A stretch of 64,000 nt of DNA, from the NCBI RefSeq assembly GCF_011058215.1, contig NZ_JAALFG010000002.1, forward strand, positions 186,001 to 250,000. The letters are read 5' to 3'. Below are positions 16,362-26,041 of the stretch, piece after piece (within the stretch, counting starts at the first letter, position 1; every line of letters starts with the position of its first letter). Position numbers and translations under genes: made by a program. This stretch comes from Devosia aurantiaca (GTDB lineage: Bacteria; Pseudomonadota; Alphaproteobacteria; Rhizobiales; Devosiaceae). Below the pieces are notes generated by a model, which saw only the letters and a program-made list of their open reading frames with translations, was not told the origin of the DNA and did no database searches.

Positions 16362-19040
16362 ATGGCGACCAAAGAATGCTGGTGGATGCCATCCACCCGG
16401 AAGAAACACGGATTGTCGTTACCGCCGGTAACCGCATTGAGGAATTCGACTTCGAGTCGGCCCAGCGTCAGCAATTGCGGGGCAATATCTATCTTGCAAA
16501 GGTAACGCGCGTTGAGCCGTCGCTGCAGGCGGCCTTTGTGGAATATGGCGGCAACCGCCACGGCTTCCTCGCTTTCAGCGAAATCCACCCAGACTATTAC
16601 CAGATTCCCGTGGCCGACCGCGAAGCCTTGCTGCGCGAAGAAGAGCACGAGGACGAGCATCACGAAGAAGCCGAAGAGGCTCCTGCTCCGGCTGAAGCCA
16701 GCAGTGAAGAGCCCGACGCCGAGGCTGCCGATGGCGAAGAAAGCCACATCGAGCAGGCCCCTGCCAACTCCGAACCGGTGGAATCGATCGGCGGAGCCGA
16801 TGCGCTCGAGGAAGTGCCGGAACGTCGCCGCTCCAGCCAGCAGCGCCGCCATCAGTACAAGATCCAGGAGGTCATCAAGCGCCGCCAGGTCATGCTGGTA
16901 CAGGTGGTCAAGGAAGAGCGCGGCAACAAAGGCGCAGCCCTGACGACCTACCTCTCGCTCGCCGGCCGCTATTCGGTGCTTATGCCCAACACCGCTCGCG
17001 GTGGTGGCATTTCGCGCAAGATCACCAACGCTGCCGATCGCAAGCGCCTCAAGGAAATCACGTCCGACCTTGAAGTGCCGCAGGGCATGGGCGTCATTCT
17101 GCGCACGGCCGGTGCCTCGCGCACCAAGGCCGAGGTCAAGCGCGACTTCGAATACCTGATGCGCCTCTGGGAATCGGTGCGCACGCTGACGCTGCAAAGC
17201 TCGGCGCCATGCCTCGTCTACGAGGAAGGCTCGCTGATCAAGCGGACCATCCGCGACCTTTACAACAAGGACATCGATGAAGTGTACGTGGCCGGCGAAG
17301 ACGCCTTCCGCGAAGCCAAAGACTTCATGAAGATGATCATGCCGAGCCACGCCAAAAACGTGGTGCTCTACAAGGATGATCAGCCGCTCTTTTCCAAATA
17401 CGGCATCGAAGCGCAGCTCGACTCGATGTTCTCGCCGACGGTCACCCTGCCCTCCGGCGGTTACATTGTCATCAACCCAACCGAGGCGCTGGTCTCGATT
17501 GACGTGAACTCTGGCCGTTCCACCAAGGAGCACAATATCGAGGACACGGCGCTCCAGACCAACCTGGAAGCCGCCGACGAAGTTGCCCGCCAGCTTCGCT
17601 TGCGTGACCTTGCCGGCCTCATCGTCATCGACTTCATCGATATGATGGAAAACCGCTCCAACCGTGCAGTCGAGCGCAAGCTCAAGGATTGCCTCAAGGA
17701 CGATCGCGCCCGCATTCAGGTCGGCCGCATTTCCCACTTCGGCCTCATGGAAATGAGCCGCCAGCGCATTCGCTTCGGCGTGGTCGAAAGCTCGACTCAC
17801 AAGTGCCCGATCTGCGACGGCACCGGCCTCGTGCGCTCCACCGAAAGTCTGGCGCTGATGATCATGCGCCACATTGAAGACCACGTGTTGCGCAAGCAGG
17901 GTCAGTCGATCAACGTGCGCGTGCCGGTTGAAGTCGCGCTCTACATCCTCAACTACAAGCGCGACACGTTGTCGATGCTCGAAGCGCGCAATCAGCTCTC
18001 GATCACCATCACCGCCGACAGCACCGTGACGGGCCACCAGTTCACGATCGAAAAGGGCGAAGCCCGCGTCATGGCCTATGCCGACCAGCGCGCCGCGGCC
18101 CACGTTCGCGTCGATAGCGCCGTGATCGAAGACGTCATCGAGGACGAAGAAGAAGACGTCGAAGTCGAGGCAGAAGCCGAAGAGGGCGAAGAAGCGGAAG
18201 CGCGTACTGCTGATGCGAACGAAGGCGAAGGCAACGGCCGTCGTCGCCGCCGTCGCCGTCGCCGCGGTGGTGACCGCGGTGGCGAACGTCCACAGCCGCA
18301 GGTCGCGGCTGAAGGCGAAGGCGAACCGGCGGAAGCTGGCGAAGCCACTGACGCGGACGAAGGTGAGGAAGCTCCTGTCGGCGAGAGTGACGCCGATGGT
18401 GAAAACCGCCGTCGCCGTCGCCGTGGCCGCCGTGGCGGACGTCGCAATCGCCGCGAAGACAACGGTGGTGCGGTCGCCGCACCCGCTTCTTACGAAAGAG
18501 TTGGCCGAATCAGCCGACGCCTCGCCAGACGCGATTGTGGATCATGTCGAGCTGAACCCGGCTTCCGTGGTCGAAGAGGAAGCCGCTGCCGAACCGGCGC
18601 CGGTCGAAAAGCCGAAGCGCAGCCGCCGCAAGAAGGTTGTCGAGACCGAAGAATCGACTCCTGCCGAGACCACCCCGGTAGAAGCCATCACGGCTGAAGA
18701 ACCGACTGCGGAAGAAAAGCCCAAGCGCAAGCCACGGGCCCGAAAACCCAAGGCGGAAGCTGCGGAAGCGGCTTCCGAGGCTGCAATTGCAGAGCCTGTT
18801 TCAGCTGATGCAGCGGCAGAAGAAGCGCCGGCGGCGCAGCCGATCGTCGAAACTCCCGAAGTTGGAGAGGCTTCAACTGAAGAGGCCGCATCTCGTCCGC
18901 GCCGCGTCAGGAAGGAACTTCCGCCTGAAGGCGTCGTCGTGTCTTCTAGCGCTGCGCCTGCGGCTGAGGGCCCGGCTGAAGGCGAAGAGCCACCGAAGAA
19001 AAAAGCCGGCTGGTGGCAGCGCCGCCTGGGCCTAGGCTAG
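16362..19040 (+). CDS. rne: Ribonuclease E (two frame breaks)
   Basis: Endoribonuclease of the RNA degradosome, about 890 residues. After MATK(R)MLVDAIHPEETR comes an S1 domain interrupted by an acidic insert (EEHEDEHHEEAEEAPAPAEA), as usual in alphaproteobacteria. The RNase-H and DNase-I-like parts hold the catalytic VSIDVNSGRSTKEHN and the zinc link CPICDGTG. The C-terminal half is disordered, with arginine blocks (RRRRRRRRRRGG) for RNA binding and a conserved end KKKAGWWQRRLGLG. The ATG at 16362 has GGAG upstream; its frame meets the main frame if one A is added to AAA at 16371-16373. Near 18480-18496 there is a net extra base. Both look like sequence errors. Confidence 0.93.
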
Positions 19041-19048
19041 TACAATGA

Positions 19049-19077
19049 GGGCGGCCTCCGGGCCGCCCTTCTCTTTC
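19049..19077 (+). terminator. Rho-independent terminator after rne
   Basis: GGGCGGCC-TCCG-GGCCGCCC forms a perfect 8-bp stem eight bases after the rne stop, followed by TTCTCTTTC. Confidence 0.8.
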
Positions 19078-19086
19078 GCGAAGAAA

Positions 19087-19458
19087 ATGCGAATGGCCAT
19101 CATGCTCCGCTCAATCACCCTCTTTGCCGCCGGTTTGTTCGGTCTGGCAGGCGTCGCCATGGCCGCTGCCGCATCGCATGGTGCCGATCCAAGGCTGCTA
19201 GCCAGCGCTTCCGCCATGTGCCTCGCCCACGCCCCAGCGCTGATCGCCATTTATGCCGCTTGGCCCATATTGCGCACGGCCACAGCCGCGGCAGTTCTCC
19301 TTGTCATCGGCACAGCAATGTTTGCCGGAGACCTGCTGACCCGGCAATTTGCGGGACATGGCCTTTTTCCGATGTCTGCCCCGATCGGCGGCTTCCTGAT
19401 GATGGCCGGCTGGCTCGCAATTGCCTTGGGCACTTTTCTCAAGCACCGCGTAGCTTAG
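19087..19458 (+). CDS. DUF423 family membrane protein
   Basis: About 123 residues with four hydrophobic segments, the size and layout of DUF423 (YgdD-like) inner-membrane proteins of unknown function. Typical features are the first helix with a small-residue GLAGVAMAAAASHG end and the later LLTRQFAGHGLFPMSAPIGG loop before the last helix. I place the start after the rne terminator at one of three close ATG codons (19087, 19093, 19102); none has a strong ribosome site. Its end overlaps by 4 bp that of the convergent aminotransferase gene. Confidence 0.8.
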   Translation: MRMAIMLRSITLFAAGLFGLAGVAMAAAASHGADPRLLASASAMCLAHAPALIAIYAAWPILRTATAAAVLLVIGTAMFAGDLLTRQFAGHGLFPMSAPIGGFLMMAGWLAIALGTFLKHRVA

Positions 19459-20606
19459 CCGCCAGCGGCCAGGAACACCCTCAACCGCTCAAGCCCCTCT
19501 TCGATGCTCTGCCGTGTTCCGGCATAGCTGAAGCGGATAAAGCCATTGCCATCCACCCGATCGAAATCGACGCCCGGGGCGGAAGCGACACCTGCACGCT
19601 CAAGCATGGTTTCGCAGAACGCCAACGAGTCGTTCGAGAAGCGGCTGATGCCGGCATAGGCATAGAATGCACCATCGCCAGGGCTCGGCAGATCGAAGCC
19701 AAGTTCCCGCAAGCCGCCGCTTAACACCGCCCGGTTTTGCGCATAGCTTGCCTTCTGCGCCTCCGAATAGTCGCGCTCATCGAGCGCCGCAGTGGCCGCA
19801 ATCTGGCTAAGGGTCGGTGCGGAGATGAAGAGGTTTTGCTGCAGGATCTCGGCGCGGCGGATCAATGCCTCCGGCAGCACCATCCAGCCGATCCGCCATC
19901 CCGTCATGCAGTAATATTTCGAAAAACTGTTGATGACGATCGCATCGCGCGTTAGCTCAAGGGCGCTGACGGAAGGTCCGCGATAATCGAGCCCGTGGTA
20001 TATTTCGTCGGAGATAAATGTAACGCCGAGGCGCGCACAGGTCTCGACGATATCGGCCATGCCGGCCCGGTCCACCGACGCCCCCGTCGGATTTGCCGGG
20101 CTCGCAAACAGCAGGCCCTCGAACGGCTGCCGCGCATGTGCCGCGGCGATCTCTGCTCCCGTAAGATGCCAACCGTGGGCGGCGTGAACAGGTATCTCGA
20201 CGACGCCAAATCCCAGCCCGGCCAAGGTGTTCACGTAAGCTGGATAGCCTGGCCGGGTAATTGCAATCTTTGCACCAGGCCGGAAGGCCGCGTGAAATGC
20301 GAGGATGAAACCGGACGACGAGCCCATCGTCGCCATGATCAGGTCGGGGTCAACATCGACGCCATGCTGTTCGGCATAGTACCGCGACAACCGCCGGCGC
20401 AGCTCGAGCAGCCCCTTGGCATTGGTATAGCCCTGCGGCGACGGCAGTGCCTTGGCGACTGCATCGATCACGCCCGGCGCCGGAGGCTGGCCCGGCTCAC
20501 CGATCTCGAGGTGGCAGATGCTGCGGCCCTCGCTTTCGAGAACTTTGGCGCGCTTGAGGATATCCATAGCCAGGAATGGCCTGATTCCATCTTGTGTGTC
20601 GGTCAT
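19455..20606 (-). CDS. Class I/II pyridoxal-phosphate aminotransferase
   Basis: A 383-residue fold-type I aminotransferase of the aspartate/aromatic group. The Schiff-base lysine lies in NSFSKYYCMTGWRIGW (about residues 230-245); ASPANPTGASV carries the N-x-T-G substrate/cofactor contact; SDEIYHGLDY gives the Asp and Tyr that hold the PLP ring; GFIRFSYAGT includes the arginine that binds the alpha-carboxylate. The substrate cannot be fixed: aspartate, alanine, or aromatic amino acids are all possible. It is transcribed divergently from the DsbA-like gene. Confidence 0.9.
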   Translation of the reverse strand: MTDTQDGIRPFLAMDILKRAKVLESEGRSICHLEIGEPGQPPAPGVIDAVAKALPSPQGYTNAKGLLELRRRLSRYYAEQHGVDVDPDLIMATMGSSSGFILAFHAAFRPGAKIAITRPGYPAYVNTLAGLGFGVVEIPVHAAHGWHLTGAEIAAAHARQPFEGLLFASPANPTGASVDRAGMADIVETCARLGVTFISDEIYHGLDYRGPSVSALELTRDAIVINSFSKYYCMTGWRIGWMVLPEALIRRAEILQQNLFISAPTLSQIAATAALDERDYSEAQKASYAQNRAVLSGGLRELGFDLPSPGDGAFYAYAGISRFSNDSLAFCETMLERAGVASAPGVDFDRVDGNGFIRFSYAGTRQSIEEGLERLRVFLAAGG

Positions 20607-20751
20607 ACTGTCTCCGTCGTCATGCCCGGACTAGCCCAGCGATGTTTCGACCTCAACTACAATTGAAATCCTGACGAAGCGCCCATTCAGAACTGGCTGC
20701 TAGGATGAAGAAGGTCTGCTAAAAGGCCGCGACTGTGTTTGGAGCCTGTTG

Positions 20752-21606
20752 ATGAATCGCCTGTCCATCGTTCTTGCTGCCCTGGCCGGCATATTTGCCG
20801 GTGCTTTGGGCTTTTCGGTGCTGAACAGGCCAGAGCCCTCGACCGACACTGTCGCAGTTCGAAACATCGTAGAGCAGGTTCTGGCAGAACAGGCTGCTGC
20901 CGCAGAGCCCGCGCCTGTCGCCACTGCCGAGATCGATCCGGCAGTGATCAACCCGATGATCGAAAGCTACCTCCTGAGCGACCCAAAACTTCTCCAGCGC
21001 ATGTCCGATGCGCTGGAAACGACCATGCGCTCGGAAGCGGCAGAAACGACCCGCGCGGCAATGGCAGAGTACCGTACGGCCATCTTCGAATCACCGACCG
21101 ATGTCGTTCTCGGCAACCCCGAAGGCGACGTCACGCTGGTCGAATTTTTCGACTATAACTGCGGCTATTGCCGCTCGGCCCTCCCCGACATGGCTGCTCT
21201 TCTCGCTGAGGATCCCAATCTCAAAGTTGTCCTCAAGGAGTTTCCGATCCTCTCCAACGAGTCGATTGATGCGGCGCGCGTTGCCGTCCTGGTCGGTCAG
21301 GAAGACGTCGATTATTGGCAGTTCCACGAGGCGCTTTTTTCGAGCCGTGGCAAGGTGGACAAGGAAACCGCGCTCACTGCAGCTGCCGATCTCGGCCTGA
21401 GCCAGATCGATCTGGAACTGCGCATGGGCGAGCCTTCCGTGGCCCAATCGATCCAGAAATCCTATGAAATCGCCCAGGCGCTCGGCATCACCGGCACGCC
21501 CACCTACATCATTGGCGACGAGATCATCCCGGGGGCGATCGGCGCCGACGAACTGCGCTCCCGCATTGCCGACATGCGCGAATGCGGCAAGTCACAATGC
21601 AGCTAA
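20752..21606 (+). CDS. DsbA family thiol:disulfide oxidoreductase
   Basis: A 284-residue exported thioredoxin-fold protein. An N-terminal signal or anchor (MNRLSIVLAALAGIFAGALG) is followed by a helical region and a DsbA-like domain with active site FDYNCGYCRSALPD (C-G-Y-C). The cis-proline loop is GITGTPTYIIGDE. The fold resembles ScsC/BdbD-type proteins that handle disulfides of exported proteins. The ATG with GGAG 7 nt upstream is preferred to a TTG one codon earlier. It precedes the aroQ-acc genes; a stem-loop lies between them, so it is probably a separate unit. Confidence 0.91.
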   Translation: MNRLSIVLAALAGIFAGALGFSVLNRPEPSTDTVAVRNIVEQVLAEQAAAAEPAPVATAEIDPAVINPMIESYLLSDPKLLQRMSDALETTMRSEAAETTRAAMAEYRTAIFESPTDVVLGNPEGDVTLVEFFDYNCGYCRSALPDMAALLAEDPNLKVVLKEFPILSNESIDAARVAVLVGQEDVDYWQFHEALFSSRGKVDKETALTAAADLGLSQIDLELRMGEPSVAQSIQKSYEIAQALGITGTPTYIIGDEIIPGAIGADELRSRIADMRECGKSQCS

Positions 21607-21653
21607 GGCGCGGGCGTCTCTAGCCTTTCCGGTGCATTTCGTGTAACCGCCCT

Positions 21654-21678
21654 TGCACTGGCCGAAACTGCCAGTGCA
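21654..21678 (+). promoter_or_regulatory. Stem-loop in the dsbA-aroQ gap
   Basis: TGCACTGGC and GCCAGTGCA form a perfect 9-bp stem with a 7-nt loop. The stem ends two bases before the AAGG ribosome site of aroQ. No T-run follows, so it may act on aroQ translation or be the 3' end of the upstream transcript. Confidence 0.45.
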
Positions 21679-21690
21679 CAAGGTTTGATC

Positions 21691-22242
21691 ATGGCTAACC
21701 GCGTTCTCGTCCTCAATGGCCCGAACCTGAATCTGCTCGGCACGCGCGAGCCGCAGACCTATGGGTTCGAGACGCTCAAGGACATCGAGATCATGTGCCG
21801 GGCTACGGCAGAAGCGCTTAACGTCGACCTCGACTTTCGCCAGTCAAACCATGAAGGCGAATTGGTCACCTGGATACAGGAGGCCCGAGGCACGGCCGAC
21901 GCCATCCTGATCAATCCGGCAGCCTATTCCCATACTTCGGTCGCCATCCACGACGCCCTGCGCGCTGCGGACCTGCCGGTTGCCGAGGTTCATCTTTCCA
22001 ATATTCACCAACGCGAAGCGTTCCGGCACCACTCCTATGTGTCGTCGGTCGCCTATGGCGTTATTTGCGGCTTCGGCTCCTTGGGGTATAAACTAGCCCT
22101 CGAAGCCTTGGCCCAAAAACTGAAATATCGCTTCGACGCGAAGCCGGGAGACCGACAGAATGACCAAGTCATCGCAAGTGGATCAGGACTTGATCCGTGC
22201 CATTGCCGAACTCTTGAACAAGGAAAACCTTGCCGAGATTGA
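21691..22242 (+). CDS. aroQ: 3-dehydroquinate dehydratase, type II
   Basis: Type II dehydroquinase of the shikimate pathway, forming 3-dehydroshikimate. [18 protein letters not shown] holds the catalytic Arg/Tyr region, [13 protein letters not shown] the substrate Asn/His/Glu, and [17 protein letters not shown] the catalytic histidine and lid residues. The ATG with AAGG 7 nt upstream is used, not the TTG two codons earlier. The family normally ends near residue 150, but this frame runs on and overlaps accB by 83 bp. One added A in the A5 run at 22115-22119 would end it at 22163 in an ATGA overlap with accB. Another indel is therefore possible. Confidence 0.93.
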   Translation: MANRVLVLNGPNLNLLGTREPQTYGFETLKDIEIMCRATAEALNVDLDFRQSNHEGELVTWIQEARGTADAILINPAAYSHTSVAIHDALRAADLPVAEVHLSNIHQREAFRHHSYVSSVAYGVICGFGSLGYKLALEALAQKLKYRFDAKPGDRQNDQVIASGSGLDPCHCRTLEQGKPCRD

Positions 22243-22660
22243 AATCGAGCAGGAAGACCTCCGGGTCCGCGTCACGCGTTCCTACCCCAATGAAGCGCCC
22301 GCTTATGCGCCTGCGCCGATGCACTATATGGCGCCTCCTGCAGCGCCCGCCGCACCGGCAACACCCAGCGCACCCGCCGGCTCAGTGGCCGCCGCTCCCG
22401 CCAAGGCAGAAGATCTTGCCTCCAATCCCGGCACACTGACTTCGCCCATGGTCGGCACCGCCTATCGCTCGCCCGAACCGGGCAAGCCGACATTCACTGA
22501 AGTCGGCAGCAAGGTGACGGAAGGCCAGACGGTCCTCATCATCGAGGCGATGAAGACCATGAACCAGATCCCGGCGCATCGCTCCGGCACCGTCACGCGC
22601 ATCCTCGTCGACGATGCCCAGCCGGTCGAATATGGCGAGCCGCTCGTCGTTATCGAATAA
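22160..22660 (+). CDS. accB: Biotin carboxyl carrier protein of acetyl-CoA carboxylase
   Basis: A 166-residue carrier that moves carboxybiotin between AccC and the carboxyltransferase in the first step of fatty-acid synthesis. An N-terminal region ([20 protein letters not shown]) is followed by an Ala/Pro-rich flexible linker (about residues 50-85) and a biotinyl domain. The biotin-accepting lysine is in [12 protein letters not shown] (about residue 131). It is followed 12 bp later by accC, so accB-accC form the usual operon, here led by aroQ. Confidence 0.96.
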   Translation: MTKSSQVDQDLIRAIAELLNKENLAEIEIEQEDLRVRVTRSYPNEAPAYAPAPMHYMAPPAAPAAPATPSAPAGSVAAAPAKAEDLASNPGTLTSPMVGTAYRSPEPGKPTFTEVGSKVTEGQTVLIIEAMKTMNQIPAHRSGTVTRILVDDAQPVEYGEPLVVIE

Positions 22661-22672
22661 GGAGGGCTTCTC

Positions 22673-24019
22673 GTGTTTCAGAAAGTCCTGATCGCCAATC
22701 GCGGCGAAATCGCGCTTCGCATTCTGCGCGCCTGCAAAGAACTCGGCATCCAGACCGTCGCGGTGCACTCCACCGCCGACGCCAATGCCATGCATGTTCG
22801 CCTTGCCGACGAATCGGTCTGCATCGGCCCGAATGCCGCCAAGGACAGCTACCTCAACATTCCGTCGATCCTCGCGGCCTGCGAAATCACCGGGGCTGAC
22901 GCCGTTCACCCCGGCTATGGTTTCCTCTCCGAGAACGCCCGCTTCGCCAAGATCCTGACCGAGCACAAGGTCACCTTCATCGGCCCTTCGGCGCACCATA
23001 TCGAGATCATGGGCGACAAGATCACGGCCAAGAAGACGGCTGTGGAGCTCGGCATCCCTGTCGTTCCCGGTTCTGCCGGTGCCGTCGACACTGAGGAAGA
23101 AGCACTCTCGACCGCCAAGGGGATCGGCTACCCCGTCCTGATCAAGGCGACTGCCGGCGGCGGTGGTCGCGGCATGAAGGTCGCCAAGTCGGAAGGCGAC
23201 CTGCTCGAAGCCTGGTCGACCGCCCGCAGTGAGGCCAAGGCCGCCTTCGGCAATGATTCCGTTTATATGGAAAAGTACCTCGGCAAGCCGCGTCACATCG
23301 AGGTTCAGGTTCTCGGCGACGGCAAGGGCAATGCCGTTCATCTGGGGGTTCGGGACTGCTCCCTACAGCGCCGCCACCAGAAGGTCTGGGAAGAAGCCGG
23401 CGGTCCAACCATCACCGTGGAAGAACGCGATCGCATTGGCGGAATCTGTGCCGCCGCAATGCGTAAGCTCCAGTATTCCGGCGCCGGGACCATCGAGTTC
23501 CTATACGAAAATGGCGAGTTCTATTTCATCGAGATGAACACCCGCCTGCAGGTGGAGCACCCCGTCACCGAGCGCATTACCGGCATCGACATCGTCTACG
23601 AACAGATCCGCGTCGCCTCGGGCGAAACGCTGTCGATGACGCAAGACAAGGTCAACTTTGTCGGTCATGCCATTGAAGTGCGCATCAATGCCGAAGATCC
23701 GCAGACCTTCGCGCCATCGCCCGGCACTATTACCTTCTACCACCCGGCAGGCGGCGTTGGCATCCGCGTCGACTCCGCAGTCTACCAGGGCTACAAGATT
23801 CCGCCCTACTACGACTCGCTGATCGGCAAGTTGATCGTCTACGGGCGTACGCGCGAAGAGTGCCTGCAACGCCTGCGTCGAGCCGTGGACGAGTTCGTCA
23901 TCGATGGCGTCAAGACCACCCTGCCCTTGTTCCAGCGCCTCATCAAGGAGCCGGACATCATCAGCGGCAACTATGACATCCATTGGCTGGAAAACTATCT
24001 GGCCAACAACAAGGTCTGA
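22673..24019 (+). CDS. accC: Biotin carboxylase subunit of acetyl-CoA carboxylase
   Basis: A 448-residue ATP-grasp enzyme that carboxylates biotin on AccB with bicarbonate and ATP. It begins FQKVLIANRGEIALRILRAC; the glycine-rich ATP loop is KATAGGGGRGMKV; EMNTRLQVEHPVTE supplies the Mg/ATP glutamate and the catalytic R-x-x-x-E-H segment. The length equals that of E. coli AccC. The start is GTG with AAGGAGG upstream. It lies directly behind accB, and aat follows after 37 bp. Confidence 0.97.
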   Translation: MFQKVLIANRGEIALRILRACKELGIQTVAVHSTADANAMHVRLADESVCIGPNAAKDSYLNIPSILAACEITGADAVHPGYGFLSENARFAKILTEHKVTFIGPSAHHIEIMGDKITAKKTAVELGIPVVPGSAGAVDTEEEALSTAKGIGYPVLIKATAGGGGRGMKVAKSEGDLLEAWSTARSEAKAAFGNDSVYMEKYLGKPRHIEVQVLGDGKGNAVHLGVRDCSLQRRHQKVWEEAGGPTITVEERDRIGGICAAAMRKLQYSGAGTIEFLYENGEFYFIEMNTRLQVEHPVTERITGIDIVYEQIRVASGETLSMTQDKVNFVGHAIEVRINAEDPQTFAPSPGTITFYHPAGGVGIRVDSAVYQGYKIPPYYDSLIGKLIVYGRTREECLQRLRRAVDEFVIDGVKTTLPLFQRLIKEPDIISGNYDIHWLENYLANNKV

Positions 24020-24056
24020 ACATTGAGGGCGCGTCGGCGCCCCGTATCTCTTTCCC

Positions 24057-24689
24057 ATGTCCCGCCCCGACCCATTCGCCGTCGAAATCACGCCTGAACT
24101 GATCCTGCGCGCCTACCGCGCCGGCATCTTCCCCATGGCTGAGGATGCCGCAGACGAAGACCTCTTCTGGGTCAGCCCCGAAATGCGCGGGATTATGCCG
24201 CTCGATGGTTTTCACACGTCGAAAAGCCTGCGCAAAGCTTTGCGCAAAAGCCGCTGGGCGATCCGCGTCGACACGGATTGGGACGGCATCATCGAAGGTT
24301 GCGCAACCGTCGGCGAGGACCGTCACACAACCTGGATCAACAGGACCATTCGCTCGGTTTACGGCGAACTTTTCCGTCGCGGCTTTGCACACACGGTTGA
24401 AGTCTGGGACGGCCCGGAACTGGTCGGCGGCCTCTATGGCTTGGCGATCGGCGCGGCATTCTTCGGCGAGTCGATGTTCCACCGCCGTACCGACGCCTCC
24501 AAAATGGCCATGGCGCATCTCGTGGAGCGGCTGAACGTCGGCGGCTTCCAGTTGCTCGACACTCAGTTCGTGACCGATCACCTGGCCTCGCTCGGCGGGA
24601 TCGAAATACCACGCGCCGAATACGAAGATCGCCTAAGCCGCGCCACTTTGCTGTCTGCCGATTGGCACGCCTGGGACAAGAATCAATGA
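24057..24689 (+). CDS. aat: Leucyl/phenylalanyl-tRNA-protein transferase
   Basis: A 210-residue cytosolic enzyme that adds Leu or Phe from aminoacyl-tRNA to N-terminal Lys/Arg, creating N-degrons recognised by ClpS (encoded at 4.6-5.0 kb). Conserved parts are AYRAGIFPMAEDAADEDLFW, WVSPEMRGIMPLDGFHTSKS, and the GNAT-like core VGGLYGLAIGAAFFGESMFH with DTQFVTDHLASLG. It follows accC and overlaps the next gene by ATGA, so the phosphotransferase downstream is translationally coupled to it. Confidence 0.96.
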   Translation: MSRPDPFAVEITPELILRAYRAGIFPMAEDAADEDLFWVSPEMRGIMPLDGFHTSKSLRKALRKSRWAIRVDTDWDGIIEGCATVGEDRHTTWINRTIRSVYGELFRRGFAHTVEVWDGPELVGGLYGLAIGAAFFGESMFHRRTDASKMAMAHLVERLNVGGFQLLDTQFVTDHLASLGGIEIPRAEYEDRLSRATLLSADWHAWDKNQ

Positions 24690-25456
24690 ACTTTACCCTG
24701 CCCCCAGCACTGGCCAGCCTGGCCGAGCGCCCGATGGACGAGATTGCCATCGGCGAGTCCGGCGCCTCGGTATGGCGCATCGAGCTTAGCGCCGAGACTT
24801 CGGTCTTTCTGAAGTCCGAGCCTGCCGGACCACATGCCGAATTGCCCGGCGAGATTGAGCGGCTGAATTGGCTGACCCGCATGGGCTTCAAGGCACCGCG
24901 CGTGGTTGAAGCGCTGAAAGCAGAAGGTCGGCATTGGCTGCTGATGCCGGCCGTGCCCGGTGAGGACCTGACGCACTATACGAGCGGGCCGGCAGAATTT
25001 GTCCGCATCTTTGCCCAGGCACTAAAGCGCATCCACGCGCTCGACCCACGCCAGTGCCCCTTTGACCACAGCATGGACGCTCGCCTCGCCGCAGCGAAGC
25101 TGCGTGTTGACGCCGGCCTGGTCGACGAAACCGACTTCGACGACGAACGTGCAGGCTGGCCCGCACAGCAAGTGCTGGACTGGCTTTACGCCAACCGTCC
25201 CGCAGAGGGAATTCAGATCGTCACTCATGGCGATGCTTCGACACCCAACATCATGGCGCTCGACGGTCGCTTTTCAGGCTTCATCGACTGTGGCCGGGTT
25301 GGCACTGCCGGTGTCTGGCAAGATCTCGCCCTCGCTTGCCGATCGATCATTTTCAACATCGGCGAAGCACATATCGCCCCGTTTCTTGCCGCCTATGGCG
25401 CTGAATGGGACGAGGCGCAATACCGCTTCTACTGCGCCCTCGACGAGCTGTTTTAG
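24686..25456 (+). CDS. APH(3')-II-like aminoglycoside phosphotransferase
   Basis: A 256-residue kinase-fold protein close in pattern to APH(3')-II (NptII of Tn5). Shared blocks are LDPRQCPFDH, the AGLVDETDFDDERAG region, VTHGDASTPNIM (catalytic HGDxxxxN loop; Tn5 has a Cys where this has Ser) and GRFSGFIDCGRVGTA (Mg-binding D with the G-R). The C-terminal ALDELF matches the family's LDEFF end, which forms part of the aminoglycoside pocket. It would phosphorylate the 3'-OH of kanamycin/neomycin-type drugs if active. It sits in core genes, coupled to aat, with no insertion sequence. The native substrate is unproven. Confidence 0.85.
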   Translation: MNFTLPPALASLAERPMDEIAIGESGASVWRIELSAETSVFLKSEPAGPHAELPGEIERLNWLTRMGFKAPRVVEALKAEGRHWLLMPAVPGEDLTHYTSGPAEFVRIFAQALKRIHALDPRQCPFDHSMDARLAAAKLRVDAGLVDETDFDDERAGWPAQQVLDWLYANRPAEGIQIVTHGDASTPNIMALDGRFSGFIDCGRVGTAGVWQDLALACRSIIFNIGEAHIAPFLAAYGAEWDEAQYRFYCALDELF

Positions 25457-25947
25457 GCGAGCTTGAACGCCAGGGTTGTCACCCAGTCGTTCATGTCCGG
25501 CACCTCTGCTGGATCACTTTGATAAATCTCGAGCCGGCAGGCGAAGTGATCGCCATCAGCCCTCTCCTCGACATCGAGTTTTTGGCCCGTCTCCTTGAGC
25601 CAGCCAATCAGCATGCCGGTAACTGTTATCAGTTGATCAGGATGCCCGGTATAGCTCAGCTCCACAAACCGCCCTGCCGGCAGGATGCCGTTGCGAACCG
25701 AGCCGCCGTCCGGACCTGCGACTTCGACGGCGATGCCGGCTTCGACATCGAGCGTGGACGACATATCGATGCGCCGGTAGTTGTAGAAGGCTTCGCCGAC
25801 AGGCTTGAGCCTGTGCTGTTTGATAAAAGCGAAGATCTGCGGAAAACCCTCATTCGCAGGTCTCTGCATCTCGTTCATTGGCACCGTGAACGGCACATAG
25901 ATATAGGCTTGGGCCGTCCGCTCCGTGATCTTTGGCAGCGTCAACAT
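25453..25947 (-). CDS. GyrI-like small-molecule-binding domain protein
   Basis: A 164-residue protein with the GyrI-like/AraC effector-binding (SRPBCC-duplicate) layout: LTLPKITERTAQAYIYVPFT at the start, then the mid-repeat GEAFYNYRRID and GPDGGSVRNGILPAGRFVEL. The latter resembles the ligand-binding half with the LPAGxF pattern, followed by a C-terminal EIYQSDPAEVPDMNDWVTTL. Such domains bind drugs or lipophilic ligands. It lacks an HTH domain, so it is not itself a regulator. GGAGG precedes the ATG. It converges on the phosphotransferase gene with a 4-bp overlap. Confidence 0.82.
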   Translation of the reverse strand: MLTLPKITERTAQAYIYVPFTVPMNEMQRPANEGFPQIFAFIKQHRLKPVGEAFYNYRRIDMSSTLDVEAGIAVEVAGPDGGSVRNGILPAGRFVELSYTGHPDQLITVTGMLIGWLKETGQKLDVEERADGDHFACRLEIYQSDPAEVPDMNDWVTTLAFKLA

Positions 25948-26041
25948 CGATCGTCCTCCTCGTCGGCATCATAGCTATTGCGAGACAAGACGAGCGGGAT
26001 CGGATTGCTTTGACACGGCTCCGCTAAATTATTCGGGCGCC

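Noticed and set aside
16145-18103. A 652-codon open frame on the minus strand across rne
   Set aside because: It mirrors the rne coding frame, has low-complexity His/Val/Asp-rich content and no ribosome site; RNase E motifs on the plus strand are decisive.
24686-25456. A recent Tn5 insertion as source of the resistance-type genes
   Set aside because: The kinase and the Ble homologue are 33 kb apart, have diverged from Tn5 and show host-like composition, with no IS50 ends.
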